Part shown: positions 24,038 to 31,312 of the stretch, in pieces
How the letters are laid out: each line of letters begins with the position of its first letter
Position numbering within the stretch: position 1 is the stretch's first letter
Origin: CAZKRU01 sp964555235
Lineage (GTDB): Bacteria > Verrucomicrobiota > Verrucomicrobiia > Methylacidiphilales > CAMAQI01
Reading direction: 5' to 3'
Assembly: GCA_964555235.1 (NCBI GenBank)
Contig: CAZKRU010000039.1
Location: forward strand, 1-39,949
Length of the DNA stretch: 39,949 nucleotides
The notes under the pieces: generated by a model
What the model was told of the DNA's origin: nothing
Seen by the model: only the letters and a program-made list of their open reading frames with translations
The model's database searches: none
Position numbers and translations under genes: made by a program

Positions 24038-25266
24038 TCGAACTTTCGGTATTAGGGCAGGGGGCCGTTTTACCTGCAGGACTCGGAGTGACGCCATTGA
24101 TCGATTCTTCAGAGTGGCCGAAAACATTGCTTTCACGATTGAATTCAGATGAATCACCGTGGACGGTTAGTCGGGTAAATCCGGAGTTACTGAAGCGTTG
24201 GCAGAGTGAAACGCGCTTTCGTCGGGCAAGTCCCATCTCCCTTTTCATGGCTGAGGTTGCAAGTCAGGCGTTGAACGATTCGTCGAATATTTCACGTGAA
24301 CGCATTGGAATGGTTGTTGGACATTTTAATGGAGGAATTCATTACAGTCGTCGATTTTACCAAGGAATTGTGGAGCAGGGGGCGAAGTTCGCTAGCCCCG
24401 CGCTTTTTCCGGAGACCGTTTTCAATTCACCTGCCAGCCATCTTGTCGCGACTCTGAAACTGGGAGGTCCTGTTTATTCGTTGATGGGAGATGAAACGGT
24501 TTGGATCAATGCGATCTCGACGGCTGCGCTTTGGTTGGAATTGGATCAAGTCGATGCGGTACTGGTCATTGGCGCGGAAGAACTTGATCCGATTGTGATC
24601 GAAGCGTACCACCGCGCGGGATGGTTTCGCCGGGGATTTTGTCCTGCCGAAGGGGCGGGGGCACTGCTTCTCGGAAAAGCCGCTTTAGAGCCTTCTTTAA
24701 AAATTTCCGGATGGAAGGATGGCTATCTTCATCGAACAATGATCGAGGCAAAAAACGCCCACAAAAAATTAGATCAATCGCTCGGAAGTATTCCTCGCGC
24801 TCTCTCGCCTTGGCATCCTTGGGCTTCTTCAGTGTTTCCTTCGGATCCCTTCATGAAAAACCATGCTTTTTCGGCGAGTGCTGCCTGGCAAACAATTCGG
24901 GCTCTTTCGCAGGTTTCCGGTTCGAAAGCACTTCCGATCATTGGATGTAATCATCAATCGGGAGCCCTGATTCTCTCCTCGAATCTTCAAAATCTTGTGG
25001 AGAATAAAAGAGTTCTCTCACAAATCCTCGGAGTGTTTTTAAGGCCCAAAAAGACCGAGGAGGGAATTGATCGCCTGCCAGCCATTACGATTGGATTCTC
25101 GGGTAATTTCGGTCCACGGCTCATTTTTGCCTTGGGTCCAAAGCTTTTCGCTTTCCATCTTGGTGGGGGTCCAATAGGGGGATTTGAATTCAAAGGTCAC
25201 TTGGAAATTTTCTTTGAGAACGACTTGTCCGGCCTCGTAATGAATGATGCTGAATTGAATTCGTGA
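24034..25266 (+). CDS. Degenerate ketosynthase (KS-beta / chain-length-factor-like)
   Basis: The 410-residue frame starts in an ATGA overlap with the catalytic ketosynthase. It keeps the thiolase-fold frame (RIGMVVGHFNGGIHYSRRF, FNSPASHLVATLKLGGPVYSL, VLVIGAEELDP, FCPAEGAGALLLGKAA). At the active-site Cys position it has Glu154 (LMGDETVWINA, versus ACASG). One His (KNHAFSASAA) is kept and the usual NAHGT motif is not seen. Chain-length factors of type II polyketide and related systems have this Cys loss. The KS fold appears to end near residue 325 (IIGCNHQSGALILSS). The remaining frame runs antisense over the convergent lipoprotein gene, so the true C terminus is uncertain. Confidence 0.75.
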   Translation: MIELSVLGQGAVLPAGLGVTPLIDSSEWPKTLLSRLNSDESPWTVSRVNPELLKRWQSETRFRRASPISLFMAEVASQALNDSSNISRERIGMVVGHFNGGIHYSRRFYQGIVEQGAKFASPALFPETVFNSPASHLVATLKLGGPVYSLMGDETVWINAISTAALWLELDQVDAVLVIGAEELDPIVIEAYHRAGWFRRGFCPAEGAGALLLGKAALEPSLKISGWKDGYLHRTMIEAKNAHKKLDQSLGSIPRALSPWHPWASSVFPSDPFMKNHAFSASAAWQTIRALSQVSGSKALPIIGCNHQSGALILSSNLQNLVENKRVLSQILGVFLRPKKTEEGIDRLPAITIGFSGNFGPRLIFALGPKLFAFHLGGGPIGGFEFKGHLEIFFENDLSGLVMNDAELNS

Positions 25267-25470
25267 GACAAAGGGATCGGGCATTGGGTTGGATTTTGGG
25301 AATTGGCTCTTGATATTAACGATTTCGGTCTCAGGGCTTTTGATGACCTTCGCTTTGTTGGTCAGGTATTCGAGCTTGAGAGCTAAGTGTTTTTCCGCTT
25401 CTGCAACAGGATCAGATTTGCTGCAGGCGACAACGAAGAGGAGGGCTAGAAAAGTGATCACAAGCTTCAT
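25039..25470 (-). CDS. Small lipoprotein of unknown function
   Basis: MKLVITFLALLFVVAC gives a clear lipoprotein signal (C16), followed by KSDPVAEAEKHLALKLEYLTNKAK. The 143-residue mature domain is mixed beta (FVSRIQFSIIHYEAGQVVLKENFQVTFEFKSP), with no family recognised. Its 3' half overlaps, on the opposite strand, the last 228 bases of the ketosynthase-like frame. The signal peptide and downstream composition make this the more likely true gene in the overlap. It lies 125 bp after hpt on the same strand. Confidence 0.7.
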   Translation of the reverse strand: MKLVITFLALLFVVACSKSDPVAEAEKHLALKLEYLTNKAKVIKSPETEIVNIKSQFPKSNPMPDPFVSRIQFSIIHYEAGQVVLKENFQVTFEFKSPYWTPTKMESEKLWTQGKNEPWTEITRESNRNGWQAINSLLGLFGP

Positions 25471-25523
25471 TCAAACAAAGATGCCCTGATTTTATCAGAA
25501 TTTCAAATCACAAATTTCGAATT

Positions 25524-25554
25524 TTCACCACAGAATGCACAAAAGTCACACAGG
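25524..25554. repeat. Single repeat arm of CACAG/CACAA units
   Basis: The stretch TTCACCACAG, AATGCACAAAA, GTCACACAGG has three degenerate units of about 10 bp between hpt and the lipoprotein gene. It has the same design as the other arms with another unit sequence. No clear second arm is present. Confidence 0.5.
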
Positions 25555-25595
25555 AACAATTTTTCTGTATTCCTTCCTCAGAGAGACCGTTTTGC

Positions 25596-26111
25596 TTAAG
25601 ATGAAACCGTGCAGATTTCTCGGAGAGCGCGGTAGCGGCCATCCCAATCGAGGCCGTAGCCGACGACAAAGCGGTCAGGGATCTGAAATCCGGTCCAGCG
25701 TACGGAATCAGGAAATCGTCGAGAACGCTTTTTATTGAGGAGGACACACGTTTCGACGTTTTTGGCGCCAAGTTTCCGGACGTGCGCTTGAACGGTGTGA
25801 AGGGTGAGTCCGGTGTCGAGGATATCCTCAACAATCAGAACGGATTTCCCGCGAAGAAGGGGATCCTTTTTGGGAAGACCTCGAATTTTTCCGGTCGATG
25901 CTTTTCCTTGGTAACTTTGGACCCGCCAGGTTTCGACGAGTGTCTCGGGAGGAAGTTGTCGGACGAGATCGACGAGAAAAAAGATGCTCCCGTTCAGAAG
26001 TCCAAGAACGACAAAGGGAGTTCCCTGGTAGTGACGGGTGATTTGACGGGCGAGAACAGAAACGCGGGTGGCGATTCGCTCTTGAGAGATGAGGGGGCGG
26101 AGTTCGCTCAC
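25596..26111 (-). CDS. hpt: Hypoxanthine phosphoribosyltransferase
   Basis: This purine-salvage enzyme converts hypoxanthine or guanine plus PRPP into IMP or GMP. The 171-residue protein has the PRPP loop VLIVEDILDTGLTL, an early LNGSIFFLVDLVR, and the C-terminal FVVGYGLDWDGRYRALREI, which is diagnostic of Hpt. The start is GTG at 26111, overlapping the upstream TPR gene stop in GTGA, which decides the start. It is the fourth gene of the hesB-permease-TPR-hpt run. Confidence 0.95.
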   Translation of the reverse strand: MSELRPLISQERIATRVSVLARQITRHYQGTPFVVLGLLNGSIFFLVDLVRQLPPETLVETWRVQSYQGKASTGKIRGLPKKDPLLRGKSVLIVEDILDTGLTLHTVQAHVRKLGAKNVETCVLLNKKRSRRFPDSVRWTGFQIPDRFVVGYGLDWDGRYRALREICTVSS

Positions 26112-26785
26112 GTTTTCAGACGAGAGAGCTCTTTTTGAATCTTTTCGCCGAGGGACGAATTCTTGCTCAACTGAAGTCCATTTTGCCAGGCGACACGGGC
26201 TTGATCCGGTTGGGAGAGTTGTTTGTAGCTGAGGCCGGCGTAATAATAGATCGCCTGTCGGGTATCAGTGGAGAGGATCTGCTTCGGATGGGGATCCTCA
26301 ATTTGTTTCACTAAGATTTGAAAGTCCTCGCGAGCATATTTGCGACGATTGAAGACAATGGGGAGATTGTAGTTATTCATCGCTCGAATGAAACGTGCGG
26401 AGACGTTGGTCGGGTCTTTATCGACGGCGAGGTCGAGGGTTTTGATTCCATCCTTGAGGTACTGTAGTTTTCCAGGACCAGGAAAGGCATCACGACTTCG
26501 CAACGTATAAGCGCTGCCGAGGTAGGCGAGGAAGAGCGTCTGGTTCGGTTGCTCTTTGGTAAGGCGTTCCAATTCGACCACAAGTTTTTTGACGGCATCT
26601 ACGTCGCCAGCGACCCCTTTCTCATGCTGCTCATGGATCGATCGAATCTGGGGGTCTTGAAATGGATCAGTGGGTGCGGTGGTATCAATCGGAGGGAGGG
26701 GATTGGCTTCCGGGTGAACGGTGGTTTTAGACTCTGCGAAGAGCATCGCTGGGATCAAAAGTAAGGCGAGTAGGTAGTTTTTCAT
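26108..26785 (-). CDS. Exported TPR-like protein
   Basis: MKNYLLALLLIPAMLFAES is a signal peptide. The mature part has helical TPR-type repeats at about residues 60-215: NQTLFLAYLGSAYTLRSRD, KTLDLAVDKDPTNVSARFIRAMNNY and AIYYYAGLSYKQLSQPDQARVAWQNGLQL. It is likely a periplasmic interaction protein. Its start overlaps the permease stop in ATGA and its stop overlaps the hpt start. It may help the adjacent transporter, but that is inference. Confidence 0.75.
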   Translation of the reverse strand: MKNYLLALLLIPAMLFAESKTTVHPEANPLPPIDTTAPTDPFQDPQIRSIHEQHEKGVAGDVDAVKKLVVELERLTKEQPNQTLFLAYLGSAYTLRSRDAFPGPGKLQYLKDGIKTLDLAVDKDPTNVSARFIRAMNNYNLPIVFNRRKYAREDFQILVKQIEDPHPKQILSTDTRQAIYYYAGLSYKQLSQPDQARVAWQNGLQLSKNSSLGEKIQKELSRLKT

Positions 26786-28494
26786 CCGATTTGAAATAGG
26801 GAACTCATTTTCCTCCCTAAAAGCCGGGAGGCAAGCAAAAGTGTAAGGGCCATAAAACCCATGGCTAGGACCCCAAGGGCCGAGGCAAGGGAGGGGGCGG
26901 TAGGGGTAATTCGTCCCATCAGCGAGTAAATGGCCTTCGTGAGCGGGTAAAACGGAGTCTCTTGGGCGAGAATCATCCCGGTGCTGACATCGAGAAGGCA
27001 GAAGCTGAAAGTGAGAAGTGCTCCCCCGATCAGACTGGAGAGAATGAGCGGAAGGGTGATTTGAACGACGGCGCGAAGGGGAGAAGCGCCAAGATTAACT
27101 GCCGCTTCTTCGAGAGCGACCGGAATCTGTTCAAATCCGGCCAGGGCAGTTCTGACTAAAAACGGAATTCGGTGCATGGTATAGGCCAGTACGAGAAGAA
27201 GCATCGGAGCGGATCGCGGGTCAACGAATCGATTCCAGAATTCCTGAACGACCGGGTGTGTCATTGGAGCGTGCGAAAAGGTGACATAATAGGCAAAAGC
27301 GAGGACCAATCCCGGGAGGGCGAGCGGGAGGAGGGAGAGGAGATGGAGTGCAAATTTTCCCGGGAAGGTATGACGTGCGAGAAGGTAGGCGATCAGGACG
27401 CCGAGGATCAGATTGATTCCGGTCGCCAGGAGCGAATAGAGGAGGGAGTTGGTCAGGCTGGTGGTGGTAATCGGGAGGGAGAGGACTTCGCGGTAGTGAT
27501 CGGTCGTGAGGCTTTCGGGGAGAATGGTCATGAACCAATGATCGGTGAAAGATTGTGCAACGACGCCGAGGTGAGGGATCAAGGCGGCGAGGGAGACTCC
27601 GGCGACGATTCCAAACGCGAGAAATGCGCGGATTCCGGAGAGGGATTGGGCTTCGGAACGCGTCGCTCCCCGGGAAAGAGTCGCGAAGGTTTGTCCTCGA
27701 CGATTTCGGAGTTTTTGGGCGATCAGAAAAAGAATGGCGACGAGTAACAGAGTCAGGGTGACCAACGCATAGCCGGTCGGTTGATCGGTTTGAGTGACAA
27801 GATTGAAGATCTGGGTCGGGACGGTGGCTTGAAATTCAAACATCAGCGGCGTTCCAAGATCGGTGAAGGCACCAATAAAAACGAGCGTCGCTCCGGCAAA
27901 AATTCCAGGAGTGGCGAGCGGGAGTGTGATGGTGCGGAGTCGGTGCCAGGTTCCAGCCCCCAGAAGATGCGCGGCGTCGTGAAGCGAAGGATCGATCTGG
28001 CTGAGTGCGGATTGGGTGGTGAGGAGAAGGATTGGATAGAGATGGAGGGTTCCGAGAATGATGATTCCTAAAAAGCCACCGTTCCCGAGCCAATCCGGCG
28101 GGGGATTCAAATCGGTGAGTCCACATTTTTCGAGTAGAAGATTAAAGGCACCAAAACGGGAAAAGAGTTGTTTCAGGCCGATCGCTCCGACAAATGGAGG
28201 AAGAATCAGGGGCATGAAGAGAAACGGCTGAAGGAGCGATTTTCCGCAAAACTCGTAACGAAGAATCAGGGCGAGTGTTATTGCGACGATCAACGTGAGA
28301 AGAGTGGTTCCTGCGGCGATGAGAAGACTGTTTCGGAAGCACTCGAGATAAAAGGGATTGGAAAGGAGGAGGGTGAAGGATTCGAGCGAGAAATGACCTT
28401 CACTCCAAAAGGCACCAGCCAAAAGTTGACCGAGCGGGTAGATCAGAAAGAGGGCGAAGAAGCCGAGAAGGAGTGGCGGACAAAATCGCGCCAT
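26782..28494 (-). CDS. Fused ABC transporter permease (iron FbpB/SfuB-like)
   Basis: The 570-residue protein has about twelve membrane helices and two binding-protein-dependent permease domains. Each has an ATPase-coupling loop: DAAHLLGAGTWHRLRTITLPL at about residue 195 and EEAAVNLGASPLRAVVQITLPL at about residue 465. The two-domain arrangement is typical of ferric iron permeases (FbpB, SfuB) and also of thiamine (ThiP) types. The A-type Fe-S carrier gene four bases upstream favours iron. No ATPase or solute-binding gene is beside it. The ATG at 28494 is preferred over the longer frame, which would overlap the Fe-S carrier. Confidence 0.88.
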   Translation of the reverse strand: MARFCPPLLLGFFALFLIYPLGQLLAGAFWSEGHFSLESFTLLLSNPFYLECFRNSLLIAAGTTLLTLIVAITLALILRYEFCGKSLLQPFLFMPLILPPFVGAIGLKQLFSRFGAFNLLLEKCGLTDLNPPPDWLGNGGFLGIIILGTLHLYPILLLTTQSALSQIDPSLHDAAHLLGAGTWHRLRTITLPLATPGIFAGATLVFIGAFTDLGTPLMFEFQATVPTQIFNLVTQTDQPTGYALVTLTLLLVAILFLIAQKLRNRRGQTFATLSRGATRSEAQSLSGIRAFLAFGIVAGVSLAALIPHLGVVAQSFTDHWFMTILPESLTTDHYREVLSLPITTTSLTNSLLYSLLATGINLILGVLIAYLLARHTFPGKFALHLLSLLPLALPGLVLAFAYYVTFSHAPMTHPVVQEFWNRFVDPRSAPMLLLVLAYTMHRIPFLVRTALAGFEQIPVALEEAAVNLGASPLRAVVQITLPLILSSLIGGALLTFSFCLLDVSTGMILAQETPFYPLTKAIYSLMGRITPTAPSLASALGVLAMGFMALTLLLASRLLGRKMSSLFQIG

Positions 28495-28498
28495 GCGC

Positions 28499-28828
28499 TT
28501 AAGCCTCGAAGGAAGTTCCGCAACCGCACGTCTGCTTCGCATTCGGATTCGTAATGCGGAACCCGGTGTAGGCCAATCCATCGGCGTAATCGATGAGGGA
28601 ACCCTTCAAATAAGAAGAGCTCTGTTCGTCGAGGAAAAAGGGAACCTCGCGATCGGTGAGTTCCAAATCCCCGTCTTTGCGCTCGCTTAATTCCATTCCG
28701 TACTGAAGCCCTGAGCAGCCGCCGGCTTCGACAAAAATGCGAAGACTTTTGCCGGGACTCGTCGTCGTCATCTTTTTGATCTGCTGCGCGGCTTTTTCGC
28801 TCAATTGGACAGTGGCGGTTTCAGTCAT
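28499..28828 (-). CDS. A-type Fe-S cluster carrier (ErpA/IscA-like)
   Basis: The 109-residue protein has the three A-type cysteines C38 (GGCSGLQYGM), C101 and C103 (TCGCGTSFEA), which carry and transfer Fe-S clusters. The LSEKAAQQIKKM start and SLIDYADGLAYTGFRITNPNA are family segments. The ATG at 28828 (MTETATVQ) is preferred over the TTG at 28846 on homology; neither has a clear ribosome-binding site. It heads a coupled set with an iron-type permease, a TPR protein and hpt. Confidence 0.93.
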   Translation of the reverse strand: MTETATVQLSEKAAQQIKKMTTTSPGKSLRIFVEAGGCSGLQYGMELSERKDGDLELTDREVPFFLDEQSSSYLKGSLIDYADGLAYTGFRITNPNAKQTCGCGTSFEA

Positions 28829-28950
28829 AAGAGAAAGATAGTTCAAATCGAGTGGGGTGACAATCCGTTTTATCTTGAGTGGAGTTGTTTCACGCGAAGC
28901 TTCAGTTCCCGTACTCGTGGGGCAATCGACGGAGAGAACAGGATTTTAAC

Positions 28951-29038
28951 TCTCGCCAAGTTTGCCAAGGCGCGAAGGGTTGAATTCCGATTTAAAAATA
29001 AAAGAGGGTTTCTTGGCGGCTTGGCGAACTTCGCGAGA
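28951..29038. repeat. Intergenic inverted-repeat element with GCCAAG-unit arms
   Basis: The left arm at 28951-28977 and the right arm at 29012-29038 are near reverse complements around a 34-bp spacer. Units are CTCGCCAAG, TTTGCCAAG and GCGCGAAG. The same element with nearly the same arms is at 37712-37799. The rest of the 357-bp gene-free stretch 28829-29185 holds nothing else that I can name apart from the short palindrome before the antitoxin. Confidence 0.8.
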
Positions 29039-29161
29039 GAAAACGACTTAGCCAGTTTGTTCTTTAAGAGGAACGAAACCACCAAGGATTTTGGTCAATT
29101 TAGGTTTTATAGGAACACATTCCGACGGACGGTTGTATTGAAAAATCAGAATTGCGCCTTA

Positions 29162-29172
29162 CGGATATTCCG
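29162..29172. promoter_or_regulatory. Candidate toxin-antitoxin operator palindrome
   Basis: CGGATATTCCG (4-bp arms, 3-bp centre) lies 13 bases before the antitoxin start. A closely related perfect palindrome, CCGAATATTCGG, lies inside the toxin gene at 29533-29544. Antitoxins often bind such sites near their own promoter. This is weak without footprint data. Confidence 0.3.
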
Positions 29173-29185
29173 ATAACTTAATCCC

Positions 29186-29371
29186 ATGAGCGCGAAAGAA
29201 ATGGTTTTATCTGCACTCCATCGACTTCCCGACGATGTTGAGTTTAAAGATATTGCGGAAGAGATTGCTTTTCTTGCGGCCGTTAAAGAGGGGCAAGAAG
29301 ACGTTCAGCAGGGTCGAGTTATCTCCAATGATGAGTTGAAGAAGAAAATTGATTCATGGACTACCGCATAA
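29186..29371 (+). CDS. Antitoxin of a ParDE/RelBE-type pair
   Basis: The 61-residue acidic protein (MSAKEMVLSALHRLPDDVEFKDIAEEIAFLAAVKEGQEDVQQGRVISNDELKKKIDSW) fits small antitoxins that pair with ParE/RelE toxins: a short helical N-terminal part, then EGxxDxxxGRVISxxELKKKI near the C terminus. Its frame overlaps the toxin start by 16 bases, which is typical of translationally coupled toxin-antitoxin pairs. It should bind and neutralise the toxin and may autoregulate. Confidence 0.82.
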   Translation: MSAKEMVLSALHRLPDDVEFKDIAEEIAFLAAVKEGQEDVQQGRVISNDELKKKIDSWTTA

Positions 29372-29652
29372 TTTGGACGGAAAAAGCATCAGACGACATC
29401 AAAGCCATCATTCGTCAAATCCGAAGGCACAATCCTCAGGCGGCAGTTCAAATCGGGTGCGGGATATTTGACAAAGTTCAGATTTTATTGAAATTTCCAG
29501 AGGCCGGATCAGTTTTAGAAGAGTTAGGTAGTCCGAATATTCGGAAGCTCATTTTTCGAAATTGGAAGATTGTCTATCAACAATATCCGGCGGACAAAAT
29601 CATTGCAGTTCTTCGAGTTTGGCATGCTGCTCGTGGCGAAGTTGAAATTTAA
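29356..29652 (+). CDS. ParE/RelE-type toxin
   Basis: The 98-residue protein has the ParE/RelE fold pattern: YRIIWTEKASDDIKAIIRQIRRHNPQAA, then FPEAGSVLEEL, then RKLIFRNWKIVYQQYPADKIIAVLRVWHAAR. ParE-type toxins poison DNA gyrase and RelE-type cut mRNA on the ribosome, and the sequence does not decide between them. It overlaps the antitoxin gene by 16 bases. A CGGAG-family repeat arm follows its stop by four bases. Confidence 0.87.
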   Translation: MDYRIIWTEKASDDIKAIIRQIRRHNPQAAVQIGCGIFDKVQILLKFPEAGSVLEELGSPNIRKLIFRNWKIVYQQYPADKIIAVLRVWHAARGEVEI

Positions 29653-29656
29653 TTTA

Positions 29657-29686
29657 TCTCCGTGGACTCCGTGCTCTCCGTGTGAG
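29657..29686. repeat. Single CTCCGTG-unit repeat arm
   Basis: Three clear units (CTCCGTGGA, CTCCGTGCT, CTCCGTGTGAG) follow the toxin stop. It is the same family as the right arm of the element at 3118-3208. No second arm is nearby. Confidence 0.7.
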
Positions 29687-29748
29687 AAATTTCCCTCAAT
29701 TTAGCTTTGCTTGCGATTCGCGAGCGAGCTCGTTAGGGTTTCTTCTCT

Positions 29749-31083
29749 ATGAAGTCGACTCCTCTTGATGATTTTTTGACGTTTCTCCGTTTTGCCAGTG
29801 TTTCAACGGATCCGGCGTATGCGCCTCAAGTGCGAGCGTGTGGCGAGTGGGTTCGAAATCGTCTATCAGGAATGGGGCTTCAGGCTTCTTTGGAGGAGAC
29901 CGAGGGACATCCATTGGTTGTGGCGCGAAATGAGCATCGTCCCGGTCGTCGCACGGTGATGATTTACGGGCATTACGATGTTCAACCTCCGGATCCTCTG
30001 GAACTTTGGACTCATCCTCCATTTGAACCTCACGTTGAAAACGGAATTGTTACCGCCCGTGGCGCAGCCGATAACAAAGGTCAAATTTTGGCGCATCTCC
30101 TTGGAATTGAGAAGACGCTTCAAGAAAAAGGAGAACTCCCGGTCAATTTGATTGTTCTGGTTGAAGGAGAGGAGGAAATCGGAAGTAAACATCTCGCCGC
30201 GTACTTGGAGAAAAATCGGAAGGCCTTGGCGTGCGACGTGATTGTAATTTCAGATACGTTGATGCTGGGAGCGGGAATGCCGACGATGACCTATGCGATG
30301 CGAGGGATTTCAGCGGTGGAGATTTCGGTCAAAGGCCCGGCTCGGGATTTGCACTCGGGATTATTTGGCGGCGTGGTGGCAAATCCGCTGAAGGTATTGG
30401 TCAGTTTGCTCGCGAGTCTGCACCGCCCAGATGGTTCGGTTGCGGTGGAAGGATTTTATGACGGAATTCAAACGACCCAAGAATGGGAAAAAGAAGCGTG
30501 GAAGAAGCTTCCCATTACGGAGGAGACCTATCGTGCTCTGAGCGGAGTGCCTCAGTTGGATGGAGAGGCCGGGTATTCGCTGCTGGAGCGACTCTGGATT
30601 CGCCCCACTTTGGAATTCAACGGGATCTGGGGTGGTTATCAAGGCGCGGGAAGTAAGACGGTGATTCCAAGTGAAGCGCATGCCAAGATTACCTGTCGTT
30701 TGGTCCCGGGACAACATCCCCCCCGGATTGGCGAACTCATCGAAGCGCATTTTCGAAAGTGGGCTCCGGCCTCGGTTCAAATCTCCGTGAAGCGCGGTCA
30801 TGGGGGAAAGCCATACGCGATGGATCCCCAAGGCGTAAACGGCAAAGCGGCACAGAGAGCGATGCGAATGGCCTTTCAAGCGGAGCCTCATCTCATTCGA
30901 GATGGAGCGACAATTCCTATTTTGACAACCTTCCAAGAGATTCTCGGTGCGGAGAGTCTTCTCATTGGGCTGGCCCTTCCCGATTGCCAGATTCATTCCC
31001 CGAATGAGAATTTTCCCGTGGCAAATCTGGAAGCGGGAATGAGACTGAATCAGGCTATCTTGGAGGAACTGGCGAAGGGGTGA
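29749..31083 (+). CDS. M20-family dipeptidase
   Basis: The 444-residue cytosolic metallopeptidase has the M20 zinc site: MIYGHYDVQPPDP, RGAADNKGQILAHLLGIE, VEGEEEIGSKHLAAYLEKN with catalytic Glu, VISDT, and IHSPNENF near the C terminus. The internal SAVEISVKGPARDLHSGLFGG belongs to the dimerisation (lid) domain. Family members cleave small dipeptides or related amides. The start at 29749 is supported by immediate homology. No neighbour suggests its substrate. A repeat element follows its stop. Confidence 0.93.
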   Translation: MKSTPLDDFLTFLRFASVSTDPAYAPQVRACGEWVRNRLSGMGLQASLEETEGHPLVVARNEHRPGRRTVMIYGHYDVQPPDPLELWTHPPFEPHVENGIVTARGAADNKGQILAHLLGIEKTLQEKGELPVNLIVLVEGEEEIGSKHLAAYLEKNRKALACDVIVISDTLMLGAGMPTMTYAMRGISAVEISVKGPARDLHSGLFGGVVANPLKVLVSLLASLHRPDGSVAVEGFYDGIQTTQEWEKEAWKKLPITEETYRALSGVPQLDGEAGYSLLERLWIRPTLEFNGIWGGYQGAGSKTVIPSEAHAKITCRLVPGQHPPRIGELIEAHFRKWAPASVQISVKRGHGGKPYAMDPQGVNGKAAQRAMRMAFQAEPHLIRDGATIPILTTFQEILGAESLLIGLALPDCQIHSPNENFPVANLEAGMRLNQAILEELAKG

Positions 31084-31094
31084 GGTGGAATTGC

Positions 31095-31205
31095 CTCACA
31101 CAAAGGCACAAAGCTCACGAAGTTTTTTGTTTGTAATACAGTGAGGCTTCATTCCTCAAAAAACTTCAAACAGATCCCCTTTGTGGCTTCGTGCCTTTGT
31201 GTGAG
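31095..31205. repeat. Intergenic inverted-repeat element with CACAAAG-unit arms
   Basis: The left arm at 31095-31129 (CTCACACAAAGG, CACAAAG, CTCACGAAG) and the right arm at 31157-31205 (ending CTTCGTGCC, TTTGTGTGAG) are near reverse complements, with a loop of about 27 bp. The right arm holds one extra unit. It sits between the M20 peptidase and rmuC. Confidence 0.8.
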
Positions 31206-31312
31206 TCGCCTCCCTACCTAGCCGTCACAGTCCGTTCTATCGACGGTTGCTTTGTGTGAAAGCCCGCTTTTTCCAATCGCCAATGGGGTGGTTCGTTCCT
31301 TAGAATCGCCGG

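Noticed and set aside
28805..29176. 123-residue plus-strand frame before the antitoxin
   Set aside because: It reads through an inverted-repeat element and overlaps the start of the Fe-S carrier gene on the other strand. No motif or ribosome-binding site supports it.
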